Shown here: in pieces, positions 6,570 through 6,780 of the stretch | Layout: every line of letters starts with the position of its first letter | Position numbering within the stretch: position 1 is the stretch's first letter | Assembly (NCBI GenBank): GCA_031404455.1 | Contig: JANNHP010000292.1 | Coordinates: 1 to 6,780, forward strand | Origin: JANNHP01 sp031404455 | Lineage (GTDB): Bacteria; Planctomycetota; JAJSAM01; JAJVHW01 | Length of the DNA: 6,780 bases | Direction: 5' to 3' | Position numbers and translations under genes: made by a program | The notes under the pieces: generated by a model | Seen by the model: the letters and a program-made list of their open reading frames with translations, nothing else | What the model was told of the DNA's origin: nothing | Databases searched by the model: none

Positions 6570-6780
6570 ATGCCCGAGACGAAGAGGCCGAAGGTCGTGG
6601 TCGTGATGCCGGCGTACAACGCCGCGCTGACGCTGGAGCGCACCGTGCGGGACATCCCGGAGGGCACCGTGGACGAGGTCATCCTCGTCGACGACTGCTC
6701 GAAGGACCGCACGGTCGAGGTCGCGAAGGCCCTCGGCATCACGGTGATCGCCCACGAGCGCAACACCGGCTACGGCGGCA
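6570..6780 (+). CDS. GT2-family glycosyltransferase, N-terminal fragment
   Basis: Seventy codons are visible before the window ends. The start is MPETKRPKVVVVMPAYN, with P14-A-Y-N17 at the end of the first beta strand, V40-D41-D42-C-S as the nucleotide-binding strand, and N65-T-G-Y-G at the donor loop. This is the normal opening of a DPM/DPG-synthase-like GT2 enzyme, and the R-D-I-P...D-E-V-I-L-V-D-D wording is common in a bacterial subgroup found near surface-glycan genes. The metal-binding DxD and any membrane anchor lie beyond the edge, so polyprenyl-phosphate versus sugar acceptor cannot be decided. It differs clearly from the gene 2 enzyme (DDCS against DDGS, NTGYGG against NRGKGA), so it is not a recent duplicate. 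It is separated from gene 6 by 20 bp, unlike all the preceding junctions, and may have its own promoter. The ATG is chosen because it lies 8 residues before the first strand. Confidence 0.88.
   Translation, partial: MPETKRPKVVVVMPAYNAALTLERTVRDIPEGTVDEVILVDDCSKDRTVEVAKALGITVIAHERNTGYGG

Overview
This is a 6.78 kb stretch of very GC-rich bacterial DNA (about 70% G+C by eye). It is packed with genes on the + strand and has almost no non-coding sequence. All seven genes look like surface-glycan or glycoconjugate genes. The first and last run off the window. Lineage cannot be fixed from the sequence. The base composition, the tight packing and a TAnnnT-type element just before a start codon would suit several high-GC phyla, and I do not choose among them.

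Layout: (1) 3-236, C-terminal end of a GT4 (GT-B fold) glycosyltransferase. (2) 233-970, a GT2 enzyme resembling dolichyl/polyprenyl-phosphate glucose synthase (ALG5-like). (3) 967-2394, a polytopic O-antigen ligase/polymerase-family protein. (4) 2391-3629, (5) 3626-5083 and (6) 5080-6549, three different polytopic GT-C-like glycosyltransferase candidates; the third is recognisably of the DUF2723/TMEM260 type. (7) 6570-6780, the N-terminus of a second GT2 enzyme. Genes 1 to 6 are joined by five exact 4-bp stop/start overlaps (one GTGA, four ATGA), so they almost certainly form one translationally coupled operon. The only gap is 20 bp, between genes 6 and 7, and it holds a possible near-leaderless promoter.

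How the parts may work together (inference): the cytoplasmic GT4 enzyme and its unseen upstream neighbours could build a lipid-linked glycan. The gene 2 enzyme, and perhaps gene 7, could charge a polyprenyl phosphate with a single sugar. The GT-C proteins would use such lipid-phosphate sugars on the outer face of the membrane to decorate a glycan, lipid or protein. The ligase-family protein would polymerise or transfer the glycan. No acceptor, flippase or nucleotide-sugar gene is visible, so the product cannot be named. I see no RNA genes, mobile elements, CRISPR arrays, convincing terminators or significant repeats, and no gene-free stretch longer than 20 bp.
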